Below, in pieces: positions 1-5,252 of a DNA stretch of 5,252 nucleotides. A program made the position numbers and the translations under genes. This DNA is from Alphaproteobacteria bacterium. GTDB taxonomy: Bacteria; Pseudomonadota; Alphaproteobacteria; JAJFFI01. Location: contig JAJFFI010000122.1 of assembly GCA_021776755.1 (NCBI GenBank), positions 1-5,252 of the forward strand. Reading direction: 5' to 3'. Numbering within the stretch: the first letter of the stretch is position 1; each line of letters starts with the position of its first letter. The notes below the pieces were generated by a model. The model was not told where the DNA came from. It saw only the letters and a program-made list of their open reading frames with translations, and searched no databases.

Positions 1-1
1 C

Positions 2-379
2 ACCCGCTCGATCCGCCCCTATGACGGGCTCGGCGACATCTGGACGATGGTCGTCCGCTCCGCCTACGCCCAGCTCGAACACAATCCGCTGATGCTGGCG
101 GCGACGGTCCTCGGCATGATCCTGATCTACCTCGTGCCGCCGGCCGCGACCGTAATCGGACTGGCGATCGGCGCGTGGCTGCCTGCCCTGATAGCGGCCC
201 TGACCTGGCTTGCGATGGCCGCCGCGGGCGCACCGACCCTGCGTCTCTACCATATGTCGCCGGTCCGGGGCCTGCTGTTGCCGGTCGCGGGGCTGCTCTA
301 TACCGCGATGACGGTGCACTCGGCCTGCCGCTACTGGGCCGGCCGCGAAGGCTTCTGGAAAGGCCGCACTTACCCCTGA
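2..379 (+). CDS. hpnB: HpnB, hopene-associated glycosyltransferase (C-terminal 125 residues; 5' truncated by window edge)
   Basis: The frame is open from position 2 to the TGA at 377-379, so the gene starts upstream; the ATG at 47 is internal. The visible 125 residues are the tail of a protein usually close to 400 residues long, so the GT2-type catalytic domain lies outside the window. What is seen: a segment RPYDGLGDIWTMV (fragment residues 5-17), then strongly hydrophobic stretches at about residues 30-47, 48-76 and 88-106 that look like membrane helices, and the ending WKGRTY (119-124), typical of membrane-bound glycosyltransferases of this family. HpnB is known as a hopanoid-cluster glycosyltransferase presumed to act on polyol hopanoids at the cytoplasmic membrane; its exact substrate is not settled. 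The assignment rests on the tail sequence plus its position ahead of hpnD, hpnE and shc. Confidence 0.8.
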   Translation, partial: TRSIRPYDGLGDIWTMVVRSAYAQLEHNPLMLAATVLGMILIYLVPPAATVIGLAIGAWLPALIAALTWLAMAAAGAPTLRLYHMSPVRGLLLPVAGLLYTAMTVHSACRYWAGREGFWKGRTYP

Positions 380-428
380 CGGGCCCGCGCGCAGAACGAT
401 GGTGCCGCATCGCCGCTGGAACTCGCCG

Positions 429-455
429 GGCGGGCGTGGTTAAAAGGCGCCCGCC
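429..455 (+). promoter_or_regulatory. Hairpin with the hpnD ribosome binding site in its loop
   Basis: A perfect 8-bp inverted repeat is present: GGCGGGCG at 429-436 pairs with CGCCCGCC at 448-455. The 11-nt loop (437-447) contains AAAAGG at 442-447, the only Shine-Dalgarno-like stretch ahead of hpnD, 8 nt from its ATG. The 3' arm ends on the base before the start codon. The inverted repeat is seen directly; any effect on translation is inference. There is no T-run after it, so it does not look like an intrinsic terminator for hpnB. Confidence 0.4.
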
Positions 456-1352
456 ATGACCGCGCACACCCAGACAGGCCAGGACTCACCCGCCGCCACG
501 ATCGCCACCGCCGAAGACGCGGAGGCGCGGGCGCATATTCACGAGGTTGTCTCGGCGTCGCGCACGTCGTTTTACTGGGCGATGAAGCTGCTCGAAGCGC
601 CGCGCCGGGAAGCGATGTTCGCGGTCTACTGCTTCTGCCGCGAGGTCGACGATGTCGCCGACGACCCGGGCCCGCCGCACGAGAAAGTCGAGAACCTCAA
701 ACACTGGCGGGAAGAGATCGACCTGCTGTTCGAGGGCCAACCCCGGAGTCTCACCGCGCGCGGGCTCTCAGGACCGGTCGCCGCATACGGGATGGCGCGC
801 GACGATTTCATGGCCGTGATCGACGGCATGGAGATGGACGCGCGCGAAGACATCCAGGGCCCCCCGATGGAGCGTCTCGAACTTTACTGCGACCGGGTGG
901 CAAGCGCCGTCGGGCGGCTCTCGGTGCGGGCGTTCGGCGAGCACCGCCCCGCCGGCCGCGAGGTTGCGGCGTCGCTCGGGCAGGCATTGCAGCTCACCAA
1001 CATCCTCCGCGACATCGCCGAGGACGCCGAACGCGGCCGGCTCTATCTGCCTGCCGAACTGCTCGAGGCCGCCGGTATCGAGAGCCGCGATCCGATGACA
1101 GTGACCAATCATCCGGACCTGCCGAAGGTCGGCTTTGCGCTCGCCGAGGTTGCCGAGCGGCGCTACCGCGAGGCCGAGGAAGCGCTCGCCCGCTGCGACC
1201 GGCGCGCCATGCGCCCGTCCCGGGTGATGAAAGCGGTCTACCACCGTTATCTCGACAAGCTCCGCGCAGCGGGCTGGCACGATCCGCACACGCCTGTGAA
1301 GGTTTCGAAGGCGGAAAAGCTGGCGATCGCCCTCCGTCACGGGCTGTTCTGA
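456..1352 (+). CDS. hpnD: HpnD, presqualene diphosphate synthase
   Basis: A 298-residue member of the squalene/phytoene synthase family, the usual length for HpnD. It is expected to condense two farnesyl diphosphates into presqualene diphosphate, the first committed step to squalene in the three-enzyme HpnCDE route. Both Mg-diphosphate-binding aspartate motifs are intact: DDVAD at residues 65-69 and DIAED at 186-190, the latter within QLTNILRDIAED (179-190). Other family signatures are SFYWAMKLL (38-46), FCREVDD (60-66), GMEMD (124-128) and YCDRVASAVG (144-153). FYWAMKLL and the FCREVDD form fit HpnD better than HpnC. The start is well fixed: an in-frame TAA lies at 441-443, five codons upstream, with no other ATG between. 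The gene follows hpnB by 76 nt and precedes hpnE by 19 nt, so co-transcription with hpnE is likely. A cytosolic or membrane-associated enzyme; no signal peptide is seen. Confidence 0.92.
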   Translation: MTAHTQTGQDSPAATIATAEDAEARAHIHEVVSASRTSFYWAMKLLEAPRREAMFAVYCFCREVDDVADDPGPPHEKVENLKHWREEIDLLFEGQPRSLTARGLSGPVAAYGMARDDFMAVIDGMEMDAREDIQGPPMERLELYCDRVASAVGRLSVRAFGEHRPAGREVAASLGQALQLTNILRDIAEDAERGRLYLPAELLEAAGIESRDPMTVTNHPDLPKVGFALAEVAERRYREAEEALARCDRRAMRPSRVMKAVYHRYLDKLRAAGWHDPHTPVKVSKAEKLAIALRHGLF

Positions 1353-1371
1353 GTCCCATGCGGGCGCTGCC

Positions 1372-2619
1372 ATGAGCCGCGTGCACGTGGTGGGCGCGGG
1401 CGTGTCGGGACTGGCCGCGGCTGTCGAGCTGACCCGGCAGGGCCGCGCCGTCACGCTGTATGACGCCGCGGGCCAGGCGGGCGGACGGTGCCGGTCATTC
1501 CACGACGAGACGCTCGGCAGCGAGATCGACAACGGCAACCACCTGCTGCTCTCGGGCAATCGCTCGGCAATGCGCTATCTCGATATCATCGGCGCGCGCG
1601 GCACGATCCAGGCCGCCCCGCGCGCTATCTTCCCCTTCACCGATGTGCGTAGCGGTGCCCACTGGCAGGTCCGGCTCAACCCGGGCCGCCTGCCGCTCTG
1701 GATGTTCCGCAAGAGCAGCCGCGTTCCGGACACCGGGCCCGGCGACTATCTCAAGGCCCTGAAACTGGCCTGGGCCGGCAACCGGACCGTCGCCGAAGTG
1801 CTCGGGCCGTCGGGACCTGCGTTCGAGCGGTTCTGGGATCCGCTCGCGGTTTCGGTCCTGAACACACCGTCTGAAACGGCGGCGGCGCGCCTGCTATGGC
1901 CGGTCATGCGCGAAACGCTCGGCCGTGGCGAGGCACACAGCCGCCCGTGCATTGCAGCGACCGGGCTTTCCAACAGCTTCGTCCGGCCCGCACTCGACTG
2001 GCTGCGGCGACAGGGCGCAGACGTCTGCTTCAACGCCCGGCTACGCGAAATCCACCGCGAAAACGGCCGCGTGACCGGACTGGATTTTTCAGGCGATGCG
2101 CCTGCATTCGATGCTGCCGACGAGATCGTCCTTGCGGTGACCGCGCCGGTCGCGGGCCAGCTCCTCGGTATCGAAGTCCCGGGAGCGCACCATGCCATCG
2201 TCAACGCGCATTTCCGCCTGGCCGAAGCCCTGCCGGCGAACCCTGAACGCTTCTTCCTTGGCGTGACCGGCGGCACCGCCCACTGGCTCTTCATGCGGGG
2301 CGAGATCGTCTCGGTGACCGTGAGTGCTGCCGACGCGCTCGCCGGCGAACCGGCCGACGCCATCGCAGCCCTGCTGTGGCGGGACGTCTCCCGCGCGCTC
2401 GATCTGCCGGCCGATGCCATGCCCGCGGTGCGGATCGTGAAGGAAAAACGCGCGACGTTTGCTCAAACCTCGGAGGCACTTACCCGCCGTCCCGGCACCA
2501 CGACGGCGTGGCGCAACCTGAAGCTCGCTGGCGACTGGACCGACACCGGCCTGCCGGCGACCATCGAAGGTTCGATCCGCTCAGGCTTTGCGGCGGCCGA
2601 GGCGATGCGGGGCGGTTGA
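1372..2619 (+). CDS. hpnE: HpnE, hydroxysqualene dehydroxylase (squalene-associated FAD-dependent enzyme)
   Basis: A 415-residue flavoprotein of the amine oxidase/phytoene desaturase type, typical in length for HpnE. The N-terminal Rossmann FAD motif is complete: VVGAGVSGLAAAVEL starts at residue 6, with glycines 8, 10 and 13, the acidic D31 ending the second beta strand, and GGRCR at 37-41. A conserved DNGNHLLLSG lies at 53-62, FWDPLAVSVLNTP at 154-166 matches the family core, and the C-terminal FAD-contact segment is LAGDWTDTGLPATIEGS at 385-401. In characterised systems HpnE reduces hydroxysqualene to squalene; older annotations call it a desaturase. The start ATG follows the hpnD stop by 19 nt; no convincing Shine-Dalgarno is seen, and the nearby ATG at 1358 is in another frame. 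No truncation or missing key motif. Confidence 0.92.
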   Translation: MSRVHVVGAGVSGLAAAVELTRQGRAVTLYDAAGQAGGRCRSFHDETLGSEIDNGNHLLLSGNRSAMRYLDIIGARGTIQAAPRAIFPFTDVRSGAHWQVRLNPGRLPLWMFRKSSRVPDTGPGDYLKALKLAWAGNRTVAEVLGPSGPAFERFWDPLAVSVLNTPSETAAARLLWPVMRETLGRGEAHSRPCIAATGLSNSFVRPALDWLRRQGADVCFNARLREIHRENGRVTGLDFSGDAPAFDAADEIVLAVTAPVAGQLLGIEVPGAHHAIVNAHFRLAEALPANPERFFLGVTGGTAHWLFMRGEIVSVTVSAADALAGEPADAIAALLWRDVSRALDLPADAMPAVRIVKEKRATFAQTSEALTRRPGTTTAWRNLKLAGDWTDTGLPATIEGSIRSGFAAAEAMRGG

Positions 2620-2668
2620 CGCCGCGCCACCGGAGTCGCTTGCAAATCAAGGCTTCCGGGCCGAAATG

Positions 2669-2679
2669 TTGCAGTGCAA
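2669..2679. promoter_or_regulatory. Dyad TTGCA-G-TGCAA just upstream of the candidate shc -35
   Basis: Two 5-bp arms (2669-2673 and 2675-2679) are perfect inverted copies around a single central G. The dyad ends 3 nt before the candidate -35 hexamer at 2683. A third copy of the TTGCA word occurs at 2640-2644, inside TTGCAA, 29 nt upstream of the dyad start (about three helical turns). It looks like a transcription factor site, but no regulator can be named, and arms this short can arise by chance. Confidence 0.3.
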
Positions 2680-2682
2680 TAC

Positions 2683-2711
2683 TTGACTTTCCAGGACGTT
2701 TCCGACATTGT
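2683..2711 (+). promoter_or_regulatory. Candidate sigma-70-type promoter for shc-hpnG
   Basis: A -35-like TTGACT (2683-2688, five of six consensus bases) is followed after a 17-nt spacer by CATTGT (2706-2711), a weak -10 with three of six matches. The -35 and the optimal spacing are the strong parts, and alphaproteobacterial -10 elements are often degenerate. It would start transcription near 2718, giving a leader of about 98 nt before the shc ATG at 2816. The match is by eye only and no start site is proven. Confidence 0.45.
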
Positions 2712-2738
2712 CCGCGAAATAAAATCAACGCGCACACG

Positions 2739-2752
2739 ACCGGATATCCGGT
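2739..2752. promoter_or_regulatory. Perfect 14-bp palindrome in the shc leader
   Basis: ACCGGATATCCGGT is a perfect self-complementary sequence with no mismatch, about 20-30 bp downstream of the predicted transcription start. Such a position suits a repressor operator, or the lower part of an RNA structure together with the hairpin that begins 3 nt later. The symmetry is seen directly; the role is inference and no regulator family is recognised. Confidence 0.35.
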
Positions 2753-2754
2753 TT

Positions 2755-2780
2755 TGACCCTCGTCCTGTGACGGGGGTCA
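2755..2780 (+). promoter_or_regulatory. Strong hairpin in the shc 5' leader
   Basis: TGACCCTCGTC (2755-2765) pairs with GACGGGGGTCA (2770-2780) to form 11 consecutive pairs, ten Watson-Crick and one U-G (2761 with 2774), closed by the tetraloop CTGT. It is followed by CTTT only, too short for a normal terminator U-tract. It may be a leader RNA structure, a weak terminator or attenuator for read-through from hpnE, or a protein-binding dyad TGACCC-n14-GGGTCA. Its centre is 22 bp from the centre of the 14-bp palindrome, about two helical turns. Confidence 0.45.
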
Positions 2781-2815
2781 CTTTGCGCCGCCCCCTTAAC
2801 GGGTAGAAGAGTGGC

Positions 2816-4801
2816 ATGACTGTTTCACATGGTGCCTCTGCGGCCTTCCAGACGGTTCCGGACGAGGACATCTCCCTCGACTCGGCGCCCGACGGAACGC
2901 TCGACCGTGTGATCGAGGACGCGGCGGAAAAGCTGCGTACGCTCCAGAAGAACGACGGGCACTGGCTGTTCGAGCTTGAGGCGGATGCGACCATCCCCGC
3001 CGAGTACATCATGCTCGAGCAGTATCTCGACGAGATCGACCAGCCGCTCCATGAGGAGATGGCGAAATATCTCCGCCGCATCCAGAACGAGGATGGCGGC
3101 TGGCCTCTGTTCTACAAGGGCGACTTCGATATCAGCGCGACGGTGAAAGCCTACTACGCGCTCAAGATGGTCGGCGACGACATCGACGCCCCGCATATGG
3201 CGAAGGCCCGCGCGCGCATCCTTGCCCATGGCGGGGCGGCCCGCGCCAACGTCTTCACGCGGATTGCGCTCGCGCTGTTCGGCCAGGTTCCGTGGCGCGC
3301 GGTGCCGGTGATGCCGATGGAGATCATGCTGCTGCCGAAGTGGTTCCCCTTCCATCTGTCGAAGGTGTCCTACTGGTCGCGCACTGTGATCGTGCCGCTG
3401 CTGATCCTGATGGCCCTGAAACCCCGGGCCCGGAACCCGCGCGGCATTGACATCCGCGAGCTCTTCGTGACGCCGGCGGAAGACGAAAAGAACTACAACC
3501 GCTCGGCCACCGACAGCGCGGTCGCCAAGACGTTCCTTGCGATCGACGCGGTGCTGCGCAAGGTCGAGCCGCACCTCAAGGGCCGGCTCCGCGCGAGATC
3601 CATCCGGAAGGCTCTCGATTTCATCAACGAACGCCTGAACGGCGAAGACGGCCTCGGCGGCATTTTCCCGGCGATGGCGAACACCGTGATGGCGTTCGAT
3701 GCGCTCGGCTACGACAAGGACGACGAGGACTTCGTGATCGCCAAGGCGGCGGTGCGGAAGCTCGTGGTGCGGAACGGCGACGACGGCCAGACCTACTGCC
3801 AGCCCTGCATGTCGCCGGTGTGGGACACCGGACTGGCCATGCAGGCACTGATGGAAGCCGACCGCGAACACGATAACGAGACCGCGCTCAGGGCCGGTGA
3901 CTGGCTGAAGGACCGCCAGATCCTCGATGTCGTCGGCGACTACGCCTCGTTCCGTCCCGACGCGCGGCCCGGCGGCTGGGCGTTCGAATACTGGAACGAT
4001 CACTACCCCGACGTGGATGACACGGCGGTGGTCGCGATGGCGCTCGAGCGCACGGGCGATCCGAAGTACCGCGAGGCGATCGACCGCGCGGCCGAGTGGA
4101 TCGAAGGCATGCAGTGCAAGAACGGCGGCTGGGGGTCGTTCGATGCCGACAACGAATACTATTACCTGAACCACATCCCGTTCGCCGATCATGGCGCGCT
4201 GCTCGACCCGCCGACCGAGGACGTGACGGCGCGCTGCCTCTCGTTCCTGGCGCAGATCGGCTACAAGCCCGATCACCCAGCAGTCGCGCGCGGCATCGCG
4301 TATCTCAAGCGCACCCAGATGGAAGACGGCTCGTGGTACGGGCGCTGGGGCACGAACTATGTCTACGGCACCTGGTCGGTGCTGTGCGCGCTCAACGCGT
4401 GCGGCGAAGACCTGAAGGCGCCCTACATCCGCCGCGCCGTTGACTGGCTCAAGAGCCGGCAGCAGGCCGACGGCGGCTGGGGCGAGGACGGCGGGTCCTA
4501 CTATGACGAGACCCGCGACCTTGCCAAGGACTCAACCCCGTCGCAGACCGCCTGGGCGATGCTCGCCCTGATGGCGGCGGGCGAAGTGGACGACGACAGC
4601 GTCGAGCGCGGCGCCGGATACCTCGTCGAGCAGCCGCGCGAGGGTGCCAACTGGGTCGAGCCCTGGTACACGGCGGTGGGCTTCCCGAAGGTGTTCTATC
4701 TCCGCTATCACGGCTACAGCGCCTACTTCCCGCTGTGGGCGCTGGCGCGCTACCGGAACCTGAAGGCCGCCAACGACACCACCGTCGGCTTTGGCATGTA
4801 A
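2816..4801 (+). CDS. shc: Squalene-hopene cyclase (HpnF)
   Basis: A 661-residue class II triterpene cyclase, normal length for proteobacterial enzymes. It cyclises squalene to hopene (and some diplopterol) as a monotopic membrane protein. The protonating motif DVDDTA is at residues 399-404, with D401 matching the catalytic D376 of the Alicyclobacillus enzyme. QW-type repeats are visible at 44-50, 90-96, 433-439, 501-507 and 550-555, with a degenerate one at 606-613. By alignment from memory, F390, F623, F627, Y631 and Y634 correspond to Alicyclobacillus F365, F601, F605, Y609 and Y612, so the active site appears functional. The hydrophobic segment at 163-200 (MPMEIMLLPKWFPFHLSKVSYW and onward) fits the membrane-channel region. 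The start is fixed by an in-frame TAG at 2804-2806, three codons upstream; AGAAGAG at 2805-2811 is a modest ribosome binding site with a short 4-nt spacing. It probably has its own promoter and is directly coupled to hpnG. Confidence 0.97.
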   Translation: MTVSHGASAAFQTVPDEDISLDSAPDGTLDRVIEDAAEKLRTLQKNDGHWLFELEADATIPAEYIMLEQYLDEIDQPLHEEMAKYLRRIQNEDGGWPLFYKGDFDISATVKAYYALKMVGDDIDAPHMAKARARILAHGGAARANVFTRIALALFGQVPWRAVPVMPMEIMLLPKWFPFHLSKVSYWSRTVIVPLLILMALKPRARNPRGIDIRELFVTPAEDEKNYNRSATDSAVAKTFLAIDAVLRKVEPHLKGRLRARSIRKALDFINERLNGEDGLGGIFPAMANTVMAFDALGYDKDDEDFVIAKAAVRKLVVRNGDDGQTYCQPCMSPVWDTGLAMQALMEADREHDNETALRAGDWLKDRQILDVVGDYASFRPDARPGGWAFEYWNDHYPDVDDTAVVAMALERTGDPKYREAIDRAAEWIEGMQCKNGGWGSFDADNEYYYLNHIPFADHGALLDPPTEDVTARCLSFLAQIGYKPDHPAVARGIAYLKRTQMEDGSWYGRWGTNYVYGTWSVLCALNACGEDLKAPYIRRAVDWLKSRQQADGGWGEDGGSYYDETRDLAKDSTPSQTAWAMLALMAAGEVDDDSVERGAGYLVEQPREGANWVEPWYTAVGFPKVFYLRYHGYSAYFPLWALARYRNLKAANDTTVGFGM

Positions 4802-5252
4802 GTGTCTGAAGGTCCGCACGCCGCTGGTGTTGTCACCGGACTCGTTTCAGAAGCGAACCTGATCCACAAGGCCGCGCGGCATTTGAAGCTCGCGGCCCCG
4901 GCCCTCGTGCTGCCGGTGGGCGGCAACGGCCACCGGGCGTACCTGGCGGCGATCCGGCTGGCCCAGGAAGGCTGCACCGGGCTGGTGAGCTTCGGCCTTG
5001 CCGGCGGCCTCGACCCGATGATCGCGCCCGGCGGCATCGTGCTAGCCGACCGCGTGATCGGCCCCGGCGGCGCCAGCACCCCGACTGACGAGCGCTGGGC
5101 GATGGCGGTGCAGGCGGCGATGGATGCGCCGCCCGAAAACGGCCCCGTCGTCGGCAGCGACTTTGCCCTTACCGATCCGAAACAAAAGACCGCGCTCCAG
5201 AAATCCACCGGCGCGCTGGCGGTCGACATGGAAAGCCACGGCGTGGCGCAGG
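4802..5252 (+). CDS. hpnG: HpnG, adenosylhopane nucleosidase/phosphorylase-like protein (N-terminal 150 residues; 3' truncated by window edge)
   Basis: The frame opens with GTG directly after the shc TAA (4799-4801) and stays open to the window end, giving 150 codons of a protein usually somewhat over 200 residues. The sequence shows the purine nucleoside phosphorylase/MTA-SAH nucleosidase fold: GVVTGLVSEA at residues 9-18, LVSFGLAGGLDP at 61-72 (the family glycine-rich segment), and AVDMESHGVA at 140-149, which matches the MExxxVA nucleoside-binding motif with E144 as the likely ribose contact. In organisms tested, HpnG releases adenine from adenosylhopane, the HpnH product, on the way to ribosylhopane and bacteriohopanepolyols. 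GTG is the only plausible start here: the preceding codon is the shc stop, and the family N-terminal GVVTGL falls nine codons in. No separate promoter is seen, so expression should depend on shc transcription and probably translational coupling. Confidence 0.88.
   Translation, partial: MSEGPHAAGVVTGLVSEANLIHKAARHLKLAAPALVLPVGGNGHRAYLAAIRLAQEGCTGLVSFGLAGGLDPMIAPGGIVLADRVIGPGGASTPTDERWAMAVQAAMDAPPENGPVVGSDFALTDPKQKTALQKSTGALAVDMESHGVAQ

Larger units (their letters stand above)
2620..2815. other. hpnE-shc intergenic region with regulatory elements
   Basis: This 196-nt non-coding gap is the longest in the window and the only stretch clearly richer in A and T, especially around 2640-2760. It holds, in order: a TTGCAA at 2640-2645, an odd dyad TTGCAGTGCAA at 2669-2679, a candidate promoter at 2683-2711, a 14-bp palindrome at 2739-2752, a hairpin at 2755-2780, and a weak ribosome binding site before shc. 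No convincing small gene was found in it. The layout suggests that shc-hpnG can be transcribed separately from hpnB-hpnD-hpnE. Confidence 0.7.

Noticed and set aside
47..49. ATG at 47 as the start of a short stand-alone 110-residue membrane protein
   Set aside because: The frame is open to the window's left edge and the residues before the ATG (RPYDGLGDIW) belong to the conserved HpnB tail, so it is an internal Met.
175..459. A 94-codon + strand open frame overlapping the hpnB tail and reaching the hpnD start
   Set aside because: Its product is Arg/Pro/Gly-rich and out of frame with the clear HpnB tail; it also runs through the hpnB-hpnD gap by chance. No ribosome binding site is convincing.
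768..1559. A 263-codon minus-strand open frame across hpnD and the start of hpnE
   Set aside because: It spans two well-supported + strand genes and their junction, has a low-complexity Arg/Ala-rich product and matches no family I recognise.
2607..2627. Imperfect hairpin around the hpnE stop codon (four pairs, one mismatch, three pairs, 5-nt loop) as a terminator
   Set aside because: The stem is short and mismatched, overlaps the coding end, and no T-run follows, so it does not qualify as an intrinsic terminator.
2754..2783. TTGACC at 2754-2759 as a second -35 box for shc
   Set aside because: No -10-like hexamer lies 16-18 nt downstream (the bases there are GTCACT or TCACTT), and the TTGACC is part of the hairpin arm.
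2825..4276. A 483-codon open frame on the minus strand opposite shc
   Set aside because: The translation is rich in Arg, His, Val and Glu with no recognisable fold, as expected for the antisense of a GC-rich gene with strong third-position bias. The + strand gene is certain and covers it fully.
4750..5229. A 159-codon minus-strand open frame opposite the shc end and hpnG
   Set aside because: It overlaps the shc C-terminus and the hpnG N-terminus, both with clear family motifs; its product looks like antisense shadow.

Overview
This window is an internal piece of a bacterial hopanoid (sterol-like triterpenoid) biosynthesis cluster, read entirely on the + strand: the 3' end of hpnB, then complete hpnD, hpnE and shc (hpnF), then the 5' part of hpnG. 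The DNA is very GC-rich and the coding density is high. Gene content and order, and protein sequences that look like alphaproteobacterial hopanoid enzymes, point to an alphaproteobacterium. This is inference from family resemblance, and no genus can be assigned from the sequence alone.

Layout. Positions 2-379 hold the membrane-embedded C-terminal end of HpnB, a hopene-associated glycosyltransferase. After a 76-nt gap comes hpnD (456-1352), a trans-isoprenyl diphosphate synthase family enzyme expected to make presqualene diphosphate from two farnesyl diphosphates. hpnE (1372-2619) follows after 19 nt and is a flavin enzyme that finishes squalene. A 196-nt gap (2620-2815) holds a candidate sigma-70 promoter, three dyad elements and a structured leader. 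shc (2816-4801) encodes squalene-hopene cyclase with its catalytic DVDDTA motif intact. hpnG begins with GTG at 4802, touching the shc stop codon with no gap, and runs off the window end.

How the genes work together. FPP is converted by HpnD to presqualene diphosphate, then by HpnC to hydroxysqualene, then by HpnE to squalene, which Shc cyclises to hopene. HpnH (not in the window) adds adenosine and HpnG removes the adenine, leading toward bacteriohopanepolyols. HpnB is a presumed glycosyltransferase of the same cluster. HpnC is not in its common place between hpnB and hpnD.

The system itself is known. What may deserve a second look is regulatory: the hpnE-shc intergenic region (a dyad at the -35, a 14-bp perfect palindrome and an 11-pair hairpin in the shc leader), a perfect 8-bp hairpin that presents the hpnD ribosome binding site in its loop, and the zero-gap TAA-GTG shc/hpnG junction. 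No mobile elements, tRNA/rRNA genes or CRISPR arrays were seen.
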